NCBI RefSeq assembly: GCF_022761125.1
Contig: NZ_JAKWJR010000017.1
Location: 1 to 49,856, forward strand
Length of the DNA: 49,856 nucleotides
Reading direction: 5' to 3'
From: Nocardioides sp. SR21
GTDB lineage: Bacteria; Actinomycetota; Actinomycetes; Propionibacteriales; Nocardioidaceae
The stretch's first letter is position 1, and the number at the start of each line of letters is the position of its first letter. Below the pieces are notes generated by a model. It saw only the letters and a list, made by a program, of their open reading frames with translations, had not been told where the DNA came from and did not search any database. This document shows positions 42,219 to 49,856 of the stretch, piece after piece. The translations under genes were made by a program, and so were the position numbers.

Positions 42219-43640
42219 ATGGTCGTGACCACCGCAAGCATTGACGATCGACAGTTCGGCCAGGATCGCGCATCAGGACTCTTCGGCCGCCTCGGCGCCG
42301 GCTTCAGGTCGTCGGTGATCTACCGCACCGCCGTCGCGCTGTGGATGAACGTGCTGATCGGGCTCGTGGCCGTCGCCACCGTCACCTTGGCGTACGTCCT
42401 CCCGCAGGACGGCTTCCCCGACCAGGAGGTGTGGGCCGTCGGAGCCCTGAAGCTGTTCGCCCTCTGGTGCCTCTCCTTCGTCCCCGGTTGGCTCTACGTC
42501 CGGTTCCTCGGACTGCGTGCCGGAGTGCTGTGGGCCGAGTACGTCCTCAACCTCCACCGGATGGGGTGGGACGCCAAGGAGAACCTGCCCGCGCCTCCTC
42601 CGGGATCGGTCTCTCGGAGCGACCTGAGCAGTGGGACCTCGTCCGAGTCCAACGTCTACCGGCAGAAGTTCGACGCCTACTACGGCCGACGGGTCTCGAG
42701 CTCGTCGACGAATCCGTCCGACACCCAGAACTTCACCGTGTCGGTCGAGACCCTCTTTCCGATCTTCTTGTGCACCACTGTCCTGGCTGTCGGCTGGGCG
42801 ACGGTCCTGTGGGAGACCGACATCGTGTTGTCGCCCTCCGGTCCTTGGGACGCGCTGAAGTTCGGCTTCCTCGGTGCGTACGCCTTCGCGGTCACCATGC
42901 TGGTTCGTCGCTTCTACCAGAGCGACCTCCGGCCCAGCGCGTACGCCGGCGTCGTACTCCGCATCGTCCTGGTCCTGCTGATCGTCGCCGTTCTCCACCA
43001 GTTCTTCGCACTTGACTCGACCGGCGGGGCAACCTTGAGCAACACGGAGATGATCACGGCCTTCGTCGTCGGCTTCTTCCCGCTCGTCGGCCTCCAGGCT
43101 CTCCAGCGGGTGGCGTCCAAGGCCCTGCGGGTCGTCGTGCCACAGCTGTCGCCGGAGTATCCGCTGGACCAGCTGGACGGCCTGAACGTCTGGTACGAGG
43201 CCCGATTGACCGAGGAAGGCGTGGAGGACATGCAGAACCTGACCACCATGAACCTGGTCGACGTCATCCTCCACACCCGGGTGCCGGTGGGCCGCCTGGT
43301 CGACTGGGTCGACCAGGCGTTCCTGCTGATCCACCTGGAACCGGTCGACCGCAAGCAACTCGCTGCGGAGCGCCAGGCCGGGTCGCTGACCGGCGCTGAC
43401 CCGCGTAGCGGCGTCCGCACCCGGATCGCGTTGCGTCGGGTCGGCATCCGAACCGCCACCGACCTGCTGAAGGCGATGCCTGAGCCGGACGACCCCCGAC
43501 CCGCGATCAGGAACCTGGGGCTGGAGGTCGACCAGCTCCGTGTTCTCGCGACCGTGCTCAAGAACGAGGAGGGCCTGACGCCCGTCTGGAACTGGCGCTG
43601 CAACGGCGTGCCGCGGTCGACCGACCGCGGCGGCAGATGA
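42219..43640 (+). CDS. Six-TM membrane protein with cytoplasmic C-terminal domain, unknown
   Basis: 473 residues from the ATG at 42219. A GTG at 42225 has a better placed AGAGG upstream and is an alternative. Two TM helices (about residues 35-58 and 72-97), a soluble loop of about 90 residues, four more helices (about 182-204, 212-232, 240-262, 272-294), then about 170 cytoplasmic residues. These contain GVRTRIALRRVGIRTATDLLKAM, a pattern like a helix-hairpin-helix DNA- or protein-binding motif. I recognise no family. Converges on the SRPBCC gene. Confidence 0.75.
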   Translation: MVVTTASIDDRQFGQDRASGLFGRLGAGFRSSVIYRTAVALWMNVLIGLVAVATVTLAYVLPQDGFPDQEVWAVGALKLFALWCLSFVPGWLYVRFLGLRAGVLWAEYVLNLHRMGWDAKENLPAPPPGSVSRSDLSSGTSSESNVYRQKFDAYYGRRVSSSSTNPSDTQNFTVSVETLFPIFLCTTVLAVGWATVLWETDIVLSPSGPWDALKFGFLGAYAFAVTMLVRRFYQSDLRPSAYAGVVLRIVLVLLIVAVLHQFFALDSTGGATLSNTEMITAFVVGFFPLVGLQALQRVASKALRVVVPQLSPEYPLDQLDGLNVWYEARLTEEGVEDMQNLTTMNLVDVILHTRVPVGRLVDWVDQAFLLIHLEPVDRKQLAAERQAGSLTGADPRSGVRTRIALRRVGIRTATDLLKAMPEPDDPRPAIRNLGLEVDQLRVLATVLKNEEGLTPVWNWRCNGVPRSTDRGGR

Positions 43641-43701
43641 GATTTGCCTGCTGCCCAACGGCGTCGGCCGCACCGAAGAGCCGCGGGTGGCGGCCCACCG
43701 G

Positions 43702-44175
43702 TCAGGTGCGAGTCAGGATTGTCCCGAGTCGCTCAAGGGAGCGTTCGGCGTATCCGCTCCACATGCGGCCGATCACGTTCAGAGTCAGTCGCGCCGGCGA
43801 TCCCGTGGGATACATGGTCCAGGCCCACGTGACCCGTGAGCTCGTTCCCTCTGCGGCGACGGACCAAGCGCCTTCGACGCTGCGCAGGAAGGGTCGGAGC
43901 CGACCGTGGAAGTCATCGAGCTGGTAGGCGAAGCCGCGCGGTCGATCGACTGAGGTGAGCGTCTCCCGCAAGCTCCCACCGTCCGCGAGCATGATCACGC
44001 GGTTCTGGCCAACGCTTCCCCAGCCCGGCGGCTCGTCCACCACTTCCTGCACTGGCGGGAAGGCGGCGTACCGCCGACTGAAGAGGTCGGGCAACCGCGC
44101 ACCCATCAGCCCGTCGAAGGCCCTGACCTGTTCAACGGGGAACAGCCGCGATGCCTCAACGCGATAGCCCGACAT
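43702..44175 (-). CDS. SRPBCC-family protein
   Basis: 157 residues of the START/polyketide-cyclase fold: long beta-strands with GSLRETLTSVDRPRGFAYQL, the middle VTWAWTMYPTG strand and a C-terminal helix WSGYAERSLERL. These small proteins bind hydrophobic ligands or act as cyclases or dehydratases. The ligand is unknown. Its stop lies 61 bp from the stop of the six-TM gene. Confidence 0.8.
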   Translation of the reverse strand: MSGYRVEASRLFPVEQVRAFDGLMGARLPDLFSRRYAAFPPVQEVVDEPPGWGSVGQNRVIMLADGGSLRETLTSVDRPRGFAYQLDDFHGRLRPFLRSVEGAWSVAAEGTSSRVTWAWTMYPTGSPARLTLNVIGRMWSGYAERSLERLGTILTRT

Positions 44176-44400
44176 GATCGAACACTACGCCCCAGAATTC
44201 GATACTGCCGTCGGCAGAGTTCTGCAGGGACCCCGACCACGGACGGCGAACGGGGTTCGTTGCGCTCAGCTCGTCGCCGTCGTCGCGTCTTGTCGCCGCG
44301 AGATGGCGCCCGGAAGGACGCACCGACCACGGGGCAAGGCCGCGCGCATCACGACGAGCAATCGCCTCGAACGCGAAGGCGCACGTCCAGCCCGGTCCGA

Positions 44401-45498
44401 TCAGAATCCTGCCGGGGACGGGTAGGCCGTGCAGGTCGCAGGCTCGCCCGAGACGATCAGCCCGTTGGTCTCGATGATGATGCTTCCGTTCGGAGGCACG
44501 AGGTCAGGGTAGGTGGACGTGCCGCCGATGATGTCGCCCGCGTTGTCCCGGCAGACCACGCCTACGCGCAGGTCCTGCAACGGCTCACCCGTCGGGTTGT
44601 CGAAGGGGAACGCGGCCTCCCAGGAGCCGTACTCCTGGGTGATGCTCGCGGCGTTGACCGGGTCTAGCTCGATATCGGACTCGTCGAAGGTTCCCTCGTC
44701 CTCTACGAGCAATGTCGGTTCGACTGAAGCAACCTTGCTCCGCTTTGGGAGGTCCGTAAAGACGTGCATCGCAAGGATCTGGCCGGCGTACGCGAAGGAC
44801 TCCAGTTGGGTCTCAGTCGCGAGGATCTCGCCGGCCTCATCGAGGAAGTTCACCGACACCGTGACAGTCTGCCCGCCGTGGTCAGACGTGTTCTCCACGA
44901 TTGCCATGGCGGCCGCATACTCGCCGGACTGCCCGAAGCCGTAGTCCACGAGTTCGCCACCGTCGTCCTCCTCAGTCGGTTCGCTAGTGTCCGTTGCGGA
45001 GGCGGAGGCGGAGGCGTTCGGGTCGACATCGCCGTTGCCTTCGCCAGTGAACGCCGCTGCGTACTGTTCAGCGTCGGACGGCTCAAGGTCTCCCCAGACC
45101 CGGAGGAGGAATGGGCCATCGAGGTAGTGATACTCGGTGCCAAGCATCGGGACATCCTCGAGGACGCCCTGGATGTACTCGGACCGCTCCTGCGCAGCGT
45201 CGGCGTCTTCCCACTGCTCGACGGAGGCGCCACACTCAATGCCGAGCTCGTCGCAGTCCACGCGCTCGTCGTAGATCACGGCAGCGGCGTCGTAGCCATT
45301 CGGGCGGCCGATCAGGTCGTTCGGGTCGTTGTCCTCAGTGATCTCGACGACTTCGGTGACCGAATCAACCTGATTCTCGATCTGCTCAGCGACGGACGTG
45401 GCGTCTTCGCCCGCTGCAGCGCCGTCCTTCCCGCCGTCGCCGCATCCTGAAACGAGAGCGAGCGGGAGGACGAGTGAAGCGATCCATGCGCGTGTCAT
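44401..45498 (-). CDS. Secreted lipoprotein, unknown function
   Basis: 365 residues. Signal peptide with lipobox LVSGC (Cys at residue 19), then a Gly/Asp-rich linker. The outer part has two regions: residues about 50-150 with a Cys pair (VDCDELGIEC) and the disordered DVDPNASASASATDTSEPTEEDD spacer, then a C-terminal beta-sandwich-like domain (VTVSVNFLDEAGEILATETQL) similar in style to FxLYD/DUF4352-type lipoprotein domains. It is very acidic. Function unknown. Confidence 0.8.
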   Translation of the reverse strand: MTRAWIASLVLPLALVSGCGDGGKDGAAAGEDATSVAEQIENQVDSVTEVVEITEDNDPNDLIGRPNGYDAAAVIYDERVDCDELGIECGASVEQWEDADAAQERSEYIQGVLEDVPMLGTEYHYLDGPFLLRVWGDLEPSDAEQYAAAFTGEGNGDVDPNASASASATDTSEPTEEDDGGELVDYGFGQSGEYAAAMAIVENTSDHGGQTVTVSVNFLDEAGEILATETQLESFAYAGQILAMHVFTDLPKRSKVASVEPTLLVEDEGTFDESDIELDPVNAASITQEYGSWEAAFPFDNPTGEPLQDLRVGVVCRDNAGDIIGGTSTYPDLVPPNGSIIIETNGLIVSGEPATCTAYPSPAGF

Positions 45499-45646
45499 GC
45501 CGGGAAACCTAGTGCGCCTGACCGACACAACGCAGGACCAGCACAGGATCCCGATCTCTTGCGACTGGTGCGCTGCATCGGGTGCGTCAAACCGCCGCAA
45601 GCGAGGCCGTGTCTACGGCGCGACTGCCCGCGACCACGGAGAGTCT

Positions 45647-46042
45647 CTAGTCACAGCCGCACTCCCCCGACACCGAAGGCACCAGGAAGCAGGCGGGGCA
45701 CGGGGCGCTCAGCTCCTCGAACCGTTCCTTCGCGCCCGCACGCCTCCTGAACGTGGACAACGGGAACCACTTGTGCCCTTCGTCGTCGATTTTGAGCCCA
45801 CCTGGAACCAGTTGCGGATCGAGGTCGACCGCCCACCCTCCTTTGGGCCAGTACAGGTATCCCGCAGCGATGTACACCGCCACACGGCCGCCGACCCGGG
45901 CTCCGATGTACTGCGCGGAAGTCGGCTTGTAGTAGTCCGCCTCGGGCAACAGATCTAGGGAAGACTCGATGAGCGCTCGATCCGAGGAGCTCCAGCCGTC
46001 CCGCCAGTTCATGACCTGCTGCCGCGTCATCTCCCTGCTCAT
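45647..46042 (-). CDS. Hypothetical protein with C-terminal Cys motif
   Basis: 131 residues, GGGAG about nine bases upstream of the ATG. It has a Trp/Tyr-rich middle (YLYWPKGGWAVDLDP) and a C-terminus CPACFLVPSVSGECGCD whose four cysteines (CPxC, CxC) could bind zinc. No family recognised. It may be a small zinc-binding partner protein. Divergent from the gene at 46240. Confidence 0.6.
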   Translation of the reverse strand: MSREMTRQQVMNWRDGWSSSDRALIESSLDLLPEADYYKPTSAQYIGARVGGRVAVYIAAGYLYWPKGGWAVDLDPQLVPGGLKIDDEGHKWFPLSTFRRRAGAKERFEELSAPCPACFLVPSVSGECGCD

Positions 46043-46239
46043 CCAGCCAGTCTCCCGGACGCTCTAGAACGAACGCGCTGGGATCGCCGGGACCGGACGA
46101 ATCGGAATAGGCCCGAGCTTCCGTCGCGACGAAAGCCACGGTCATTCCGCCGCCTGTCGGCGCCCGGCAGCGACCGGACCTGCCGCCTCCGGCGGCCACC
46201 TCCCTGCCGATCAGCAACGGGCGATGGCACGATCGCTGC

Positions 46240-46731
46240 GTGGAGGCGGTGTGGGCGCGCAGCAGCAACGGGGAGCTGGACGACCCTCGGGCTGGCGACG
46301 TGCTTGCTCACGACGGGATTCGCATCCTGGGGACGGTCGAACGCACGGCCGAGTCCGTGGACTCCGTGCGCCGGTTCGAGACCTCCGTCCCGCCGGAGGC
46401 AAGTTCCGAGTACGTGATGACCGGCGCGGTGATCAGCGCCGCCGACTTCCGGGTCGCTCGGCGATCGCGTCCCGGGCACGGTGGCACCGACGTCGTACTC
46501 TCCGTGGGCGGCGAGCTGGTCCAGGCTCAGGTTCCAGGACCGGCTTCAACGCTGATCGTCGGTGCTCGCGTCGCCGTAGCCGGCGAGGTCACGCTCATCC
46601 CGGACCACGAGTGGGGTTCGTTCCCACTGGTCGATACTCGCCGCCGCTGGTTGATCGCCGACGTGAGGACTCTCGGCGACGGCGAGTACTTCCTCCTACT
46701 CGACCCGGCCGCTGAGCCGGCCGAGTCATGA
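46240..46731 (+). CDS. Hypothetical protein
   Basis: 163 residues from a GTG; a second in-frame GTG at 46249 has GGAGG in front but very close. Mostly beta with Val-rich strands (VVLSVGGELVQAQV, LIVGARVAVAGEVTLI), suggesting a small OB- or beta-barrel-like fold. Not recognised. Its stop overlaps the start of the next gene as ATGA, so the two are co-expressed. Confidence 0.6.
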   Translation: MEAVWARSSNGELDDPRAGDVLAHDGIRILGTVERTAESVDSVRRFETSVPPEASSEYVMTGAVISAADFRVARRSRPGHGGTDVVLSVGGELVQAQVPGPASTLIVGARVAVAGEVTLIPDHEWGSFPLVDTRRRWLIADVRTLGDGEYFLLLDPAAEPAES

Positions 46732-47108
46732 AGAACGTCGCGGGCAGGCGACCGGTCGAGCCCTTGCTGATCACGCTTCTGCTCGTTGTCCTCGCCGTCG
46801 TGTCACTGACTCTCGGTGTGACCTCCGAGGGACCGAGGGGACTCTTCCTCGGACTCGTGGTGCCTGCACTCTGTATCGGATGCATCTCAGCTACGGGTGG
46901 GATGCTTCGTGCGTTCATGGTCGCCGCCGTCGCCTGGCTTGTGGGCATCGAGCTGGCACCGCGTTTCAGCAGCGACGTCGACGACGATGTCATCAACCTC
47001 TGGCCGTTCCTCGTCGCCAGCGGACTGGTGCTCGCGAGCTGTCTGGGGATGCTGTGCCGCATCGGAATCGACGGTCTCCGAGATCGACGGACGAGCGCGG
47101 ACGAGTAG
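46728..47108 (+). CDS. Four-TM hypothetical membrane protein
   Basis: 126 residues with hydrophobic helices at about 12-30, 37-57, 60-76 and 90-110 and a charged C-terminal tail. No family recognised. Coupled to the preceding gene by a 4-base overlap; the pair may form a membrane protein with its soluble partner. The ATG has no independent Shine-Dalgarno. Confidence 0.65.
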   Translation: MKNVAGRRPVEPLLITLLLVVLAVVSLTLGVTSEGPRGLFLGLVVPALCIGCISATGGMLRAFMVAAVAWLVGIELAPRFSSDVDDDVINLWPFLVASGLVLASCLGMLCRIGIDGLRDRRTSADE

Positions 47109-47136
47109 GCGGGGGAAGTCGATGTCCGCGCGGGAC

Positions 47137-47148
47137 TAGGGTCGCGGC
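47137..47148 (+). promoter_or_regulatory. Leaderless -10 element of the GNAT gene at 47149
   Basis: TAGGGT at 47137-47142, then six bases, then ATG. Same arrangement as at dinB. Confidence 0.5.
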
Positions 47149-47742
47149 ATGCCCGTCTTCAGCTGGCGTCCCGCCAACCGAGCCTCGGCGGAGGACGTCG
47201 AGTCGGTCTTCGCCGCGGGGCCTGCCAGCAAGTGCCGTTGCCAGGCGATGAAGGTGCCGGGCTGGATCTGGCGCGACACCACCCAGGAGCAGAGGGAGGC
47301 CGCCCTGCTCGAGCAGACCGCCTGCGGCACGTCCGGGCCCACGTCCGGGTTGGTCGGGTACGTCGACGGCGAGCCGGCCGGGTGGGTCGCGATGGAGCCC
47401 CGGGCGAACTACCCCAGGCTGTGGAGCCGGAAGCAGCCGTGGATGCGGATGGACCCCGAGCTCGAGGGCGTCTGGGCAGTCACGTGCTTCCTCGTCGGCA
47501 AGACCTGGCGCCGGACCGGGCTGAGCTACGAGCTCGCCGCCGCCACCGTCGAGTACGGCCAGCAGCAGGGCGCCCTGGTACTGGAGGGGTACCCGATCGA
47601 GCCGGCGCCGGGCAAGTCCGCGATCTGGGAGGAGGCCTCGGTGGGCCTGCTGCAGGTCTTCCTCGAGGCGGGCTACGAGGTGGTGGCCTCGCCCACCCTG
47701 CGGCGGCGCGTCGTCCGGCGGCACCTGGGCGGCCCCTCCTGA
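47149..47742 (+). CDS. GNAT-family N-acetyltransferase
   Basis: 197 residues. The N-terminal Cys-rich CRCQAM segment and the core GEPAGWVAMEPRANYPRLW and VTCFLVGKTWRRTGLSYELAAATVEYG (acetyl-CoA loop region) match a GNAT subgroup seen in actinobacteria. The substrate is unknown. It is monocistronic, with a convergent DUF2188 gene 19 bp away. Confidence 0.8.
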   Translation: MPVFSWRPANRASAEDVESVFAAGPASKCRCQAMKVPGWIWRDTTQEQREAALLEQTACGTSGPTSGLVGYVDGEPAGWVAMEPRANYPRLWSRKQPWMRMDPELEGVWAVTCFLVGKTWRRTGLSYELAAATVEYGQQQGALVLEGYPIEPAPGKSAIWEEASVGLLQVFLEAGYEVVASPTLRRRVVRRHLGGPS

Positions 47743-47761
47743 CGGACGGTGAGCTGGCGCC

Positions 47762-47992
47762 TCAGCCGGGGAGCTCTCCGGACCGGCGGGGGTAGCGGTG
47801 TCGTTCGATCGCGGTGCCGTCCAGGTCGCGCACGACGTGCTGGACGCCCCGCACGCGCGCCTCGTCGCGGCCGGCCTCGAGGGCCGCCTCCCTCGTGGGG
47901 AACTCCCCGGTCACCGGCCCGCGGGGGCCGACCGAGTTCCGCCACATTCCCTCTTCGCAATACGTCTCGATGGGCTCTCCCACCACGATCAT
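47762..47992 (-). CDS. DUF2188-type small protein
   Basis: 76 residues. The pattern TREAALEAGRDEARVRGVQHVVRDLDGTAIERHRYP fits DUF2188 (two short repeats of alpha plus beta ending in DxDG). Function unknown. ATG at 47992. Convergent to the GNAT gene and upstream of the epimerase gene on the same strand. Confidence 0.75.
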   Translation of the reverse strand: MIVVGEPIETYCEEGMWRNSVGPRGPVTGEFPTREAALEAGRDEARVRGVQHVVRDLDGTAIERHRYPRRSGELPG

Positions 47993-48010
47993 CCCCTCCC
48001 AGGTGTGATC

Positions 48011-48050
48011 GGGCCGAGTTCCCGTGCCAGCTCCCTACCGACCTCGGCCC
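48011..48050 (-). terminator. Possible terminator downstream of the epimerase gene
   Basis: GGGCCGAG (48011-48018) and CTCGGCCC (48043-48050) can pair with a 24-nt loop, 34 nt past the epimerase stop. No U-tract. Confidence 0.4.
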
Positions 48051-48084
48051 GTCACTACCTACCTGTGTCCGGGAGCCGGGTTTG

Positions 48085-49005
48085 TTACACGGCTGCGGCG
48101 GTCGCGCGGCAGACCTCGTCCCACGGGGTCGGCTTCAGGCCGAGCTCGCGCTCGATCGCGCTGGAGTCGAGGACGTACGGCCGCTCGAACTGGTAGACGG
48201 TCTCCCGCAGCTCGCGCAGCAGCGGCACCACGGCACCACCGACGCCCAGGAGCGCCTTCGGCCAGGCCTTGACCGCGACCGGCTGGCGACCGGCCGCCCG
48301 GCACACGTCGGCGACGGCCTGCTCCTGCGTGACCGCCGGGTTCGTCGGGGCGTTCCAGACGCGGCCCCACGCGTCCGGCGCCTGGGCGACCGCGACCAGG
48401 GCGCGACCCATGTCGCGCACGTCGGTGAACGAGTGCGGCTGGTCCGGCCGGCCGAACACCCGCACCGCCTTGCCCTCGAGCGCGCGCGGCGTGACCTGCG
48501 GGATGTGCGCGTTCGCGCTCAGCGGGCCCATGTAGTCCGAGCCCCGCACCTCGACGGCACGGATCCGGCCGGCGTCGTGCCGCTCCTTCGCCTCGGCCCA
48601 CATCGCGGCCCGCAGCCGGCCCTTGGCGCCGGTCGCGGCGTCCGGCAGGTCCTCGGTCATCGGGCCGTCGACCGCGCCGTACGCGTAGAGCGGCGCGGCG
48701 GTCACCAGCACCGCGCCGGTCCGCTCGGCGGCCTCGAGGAAGGCGGCCGCGACCGGCGGCCAGTACGTCTGCCACACCGTGTACGACGGCGGGTTGATGC
48801 AGTTGTAGAGCGCGACCGCGCCCGTGGCGAGCGACGTGAGCCGGTCGGCGTCCGCGGCGTCGGCCGCCACGCGACGGGCGCCGGGCACGGCCGCTCCGGC
48901 TCCGGTGCGGCTGACCAGCAGCACCTCGTGGCCCTGGGCGGCGAGCTCGGTGGCGGTCGCGAGACCGACGGGTCCGGCTCCGACGACGACGTGCAGATCG
49001 GTCAT
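48085..49005 (-). CDS. NAD(P)-binding epimerase/dehydratase-like protein
   Basis: 306 residues of the extended SDR fold. VVVGAGPVGLATATEL gives the GxGxxG cofactor site, and the central LYAYGAVDGPM and SFTDVRDMGRAL blocks match sugar-epimerase-like proteins of actinobacteria. The usual YxxxK tyrosine lies in PLYAYGA without the lysine at the expected place, so an enzymatic role is uncertain; it may be an atypical NAD(P)-binding regulator. Divergent from the TetR gene and preceded by a TetR-type palindrome 22 bp upstream of its ATG. Confidence 0.85.
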   Translation of the reverse strand: MTDLHVVVGAGPVGLATATELAAQGHEVLLVSRTGAGAAVPGARRVAADAADADRLTSLATGAVALYNCINPPSYTVWQTYWPPVAAAFLEAAERTGAVLVTAAPLYAYGAVDGPMTEDLPDAATGAKGRLRAAMWAEAKERHDAGRIRAVEVRGSDYMGPLSANAHIPQVTPRALEGKAVRVFGRPDQPHSFTDVRDMGRALVAVAQAPDAWGRVWNAPTNPAVTQEQAVADVCRAAGRQPVAVKAWPKALLGVGGAVVPLLRELRETVYQFERPYVLDSSAIERELGLKPTPWDEVCRATAAAV

Positions 49006-49026
49006 GGCTTCCTCCTGGTTTCGTAT

Positions 49027-49043
49027 CGAGAGCACTGCTCTCG
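49027..49043. promoter_or_regulatory. TetR operator copy 1
   Basis: CGAGAGCACTGCTCTCG, perfect 8-bp arms around one central base, in the divergent epimerase/TetR region, 22 bp upstream of the epimerase ATG. Confidence 0.75.
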
Positions 49044-49079
49044 TTCCGAGAACCCTGACACACGCCGACGTCGAAAACA

Positions 49080-49092
49080 AGAGCACTGCTCT
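49080..49092. promoter_or_regulatory. TetR operator copy 2
   Basis: AGAGCACTGCTCT, perfect 6-bp arms, centre 51 bp from copy 1 and 23 bp upstream of the tetR ATG. Same core as copy 1, so the regulator likely controls both directions. Confidence 0.7.
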
Positions 49093-49114
49093 CGCACTGT
49101 GCCAGGATGAGGCC

Positions 49115-49792
49115 ATGTCCCGCGCCGAGACCCGTGCCGAGCACACCCGTGCGATCCAGGCGACCGGCCGCCGCCACCTCGCCGAGGTCGGCCCGGCCGC
49201 TCTCTCGCTGCGCGCGATCGCCCGCGAGGTCGGCATGGTGTCCTCCGCGGTCTACCGCTACTTCCCCAGCCGCGACGACCTGCTGACCGCGCTCATCGTC
49301 GAGGCGTACGACGAGCTCGGCGACCACGTCGAGGCCGCCGAGAGGCAGCACGAGCGCCTCGACGACCGGTTCCGCGCCGTGTGTCGCGCGATCCACGACT
49401 GGGCGCGGGCCAACCCGCACGAGTACGCGCTCGTCTACGGCTCCCCCGTTCCCGGGTACGCCGCTCCGGACACGACCGTGACGTCCGCCGGCCGGATCAC
49501 CGGCGCCTTCCTCGCCCTGGCGCTGGCCTCCGAGCAGGCCGGCGTACCCCTGGCCACCACGGCTCCCCTGTCACCCGCCGAGAGCGCCGCCCTCGAGCCG
49601 GTGCGCGACGCGATCGGCGAACCGATCGGCGAGGAGCGGCTGCTGCGCTGGCTGATGGCGTGGAAGACGGTGTTCGGCCACGTCTCGCTGGAGCTGTTCG
49701 GCCACCTGCATCGCGGCGTGCTCGACTACGACGCGCACTTCGACCAGGTCATCGGCCAGCTCGCGACCGACCTCGGCCTGACCAGCGGCTAG
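49115..49792 (+). CDS. TetR-family transcriptional regulator
   Basis: 225 residues. HTH at about 15-58 (LSLRAIAREVGMVSSAVYRYFPSRDDLL), then a ligand-binding domain with the WHG-type VSLELFGHLHRGV block near residue 190. It probably represses itself and the divergent epimerase through the two palindromes at 49027 and 49080. The effector is unknown. The ATG at 49115 has GATGAGG a few bases upstream. Confidence 0.92.
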   Translation: MSRAETRAEHTRAIQATGRRHLAEVGPAALSLRAIAREVGMVSSAVYRYFPSRDDLLTALIVEAYDELGDHVEAAERQHERLDDRFRAVCRAIHDWARANPHEYALVYGSPVPGYAAPDTTVTSAGRITGAFLALALASEQAGVPLATTAPLSPAESAALEPVRDAIGEPIGEERLLRWLMAWKTVFGHVSLELFGHLHRGVLDYDAHFDQVIGQLATDLGLTSG

Positions 49793-49856
49793 CTGTACCC
49801 GGCCATCAGGTTGGTAGCCGGCTGATCGGCGGGAGCCCGTCGAGTGCGCTGTGGCG

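Noticed and set aside
43680..43694. GCCGC/GCGGC hairpin between the six-TM and SRPBCC genes
   Set aside because: Only a 5-bp stem in GC-rich DNA, too weak to call a terminator.
1..49856. CRISPR arrays, tRNA or rRNA genes, insertion sequences
   Set aside because: I saw no evenly repeated direct repeats, no cloverleaf-like sequence with a CCA end or anticodon arm, no rRNA stretches, and no transposase or terminal inverted repeats with target duplications.

Overview
The window is GC-rich chromosomal DNA (no plasmid or phage hallmark genes, no rRNA or tRNA seen). It carries actinobacterial traits: GTG starts, leaderless TAnnnT promoters, a DUF4192 protein, an actinobacterial-type DinB, an MMPL transporter and a LAL-type LuxR regulator. 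A nocardioid-type actinomycete (Nocardioides or relatives) is the best guess. That is inference from gene content, not a match.

1-15.1 kb is one catabolic locus. At the left edge is a CoA-transferase alpha subunit (partial), divergent from a LysR regulator. A long leftward block follows, read from 12.3 kb down to 1.7 kb: a CUT2-type (ribose-like) ABC importer (binding lipoprotein, double ATPase, two permeases), a fumarylacetoacetate-hydrolase-family enzyme, a metallo-beta-lactamase-fold hydrolase, three short-chain dehydrogenases and an acyl-CoA ligase. Most junctions overlap by 4 bases (ATGA or GTGA), so translation is probably coupled. A Baeyer-Villiger-type flavoprotein and a quinone oxidoreductase sit upstream on the same strand. 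The set fits import and oxidation of a cyclic alcohol or ketone: alcohol to ketone (SDR), ketone to lactone (BVMO), lactone opening (MBL hydrolase), further oxidation, CoA activation and C-C cleavage. The substrate is unknown.

15.3-25.8 kb holds an MMPL exporter, a two-TM protein, a thioredoxin-reductase-like flavoprotein divergent from an XRE-cupin regulator, and a 928-residue LAL regulator. The regulator is followed by a small operon (79-aa protein, DUF2306 membrane protein, GNAT, four-TM protein, 2-hydroxyacid dehydrogenase). A 55-bp element with identically spaced TCACCAC boxes precedes both the MMPL gene and this operon, suggesting a shared regulon of the LAL protein.

25.8-38.9 kb is core-like: universal stress protein, two overlapping carboxylate-amine ligases, DUF4192, DNA polymerase IV, the 5-oxoprolinase genes pxpC-pxpB-pxpA, an oligopeptidase-B-type S9 peptidase, a group-2 sigma factor, coaE and a methyltransferase. 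A cluster of four DnaA-box-like sequences at about 21-bp spacing lies in the gap after pxpA.

38.9-47.1 kb is a poorly recognisable accessory stretch, visibly lower in GC: hypothetical membrane, secreted and lipoproteins, an SRPBCC protein, and a frameshifted and truncated NYN-domain pseudogene. 47.1-49.8 kb returns to ordinary genes: a GNAT, a DUF2188 protein and an epimerase divergent from a TetR regulator, with two copies of a palindromic operator between them.
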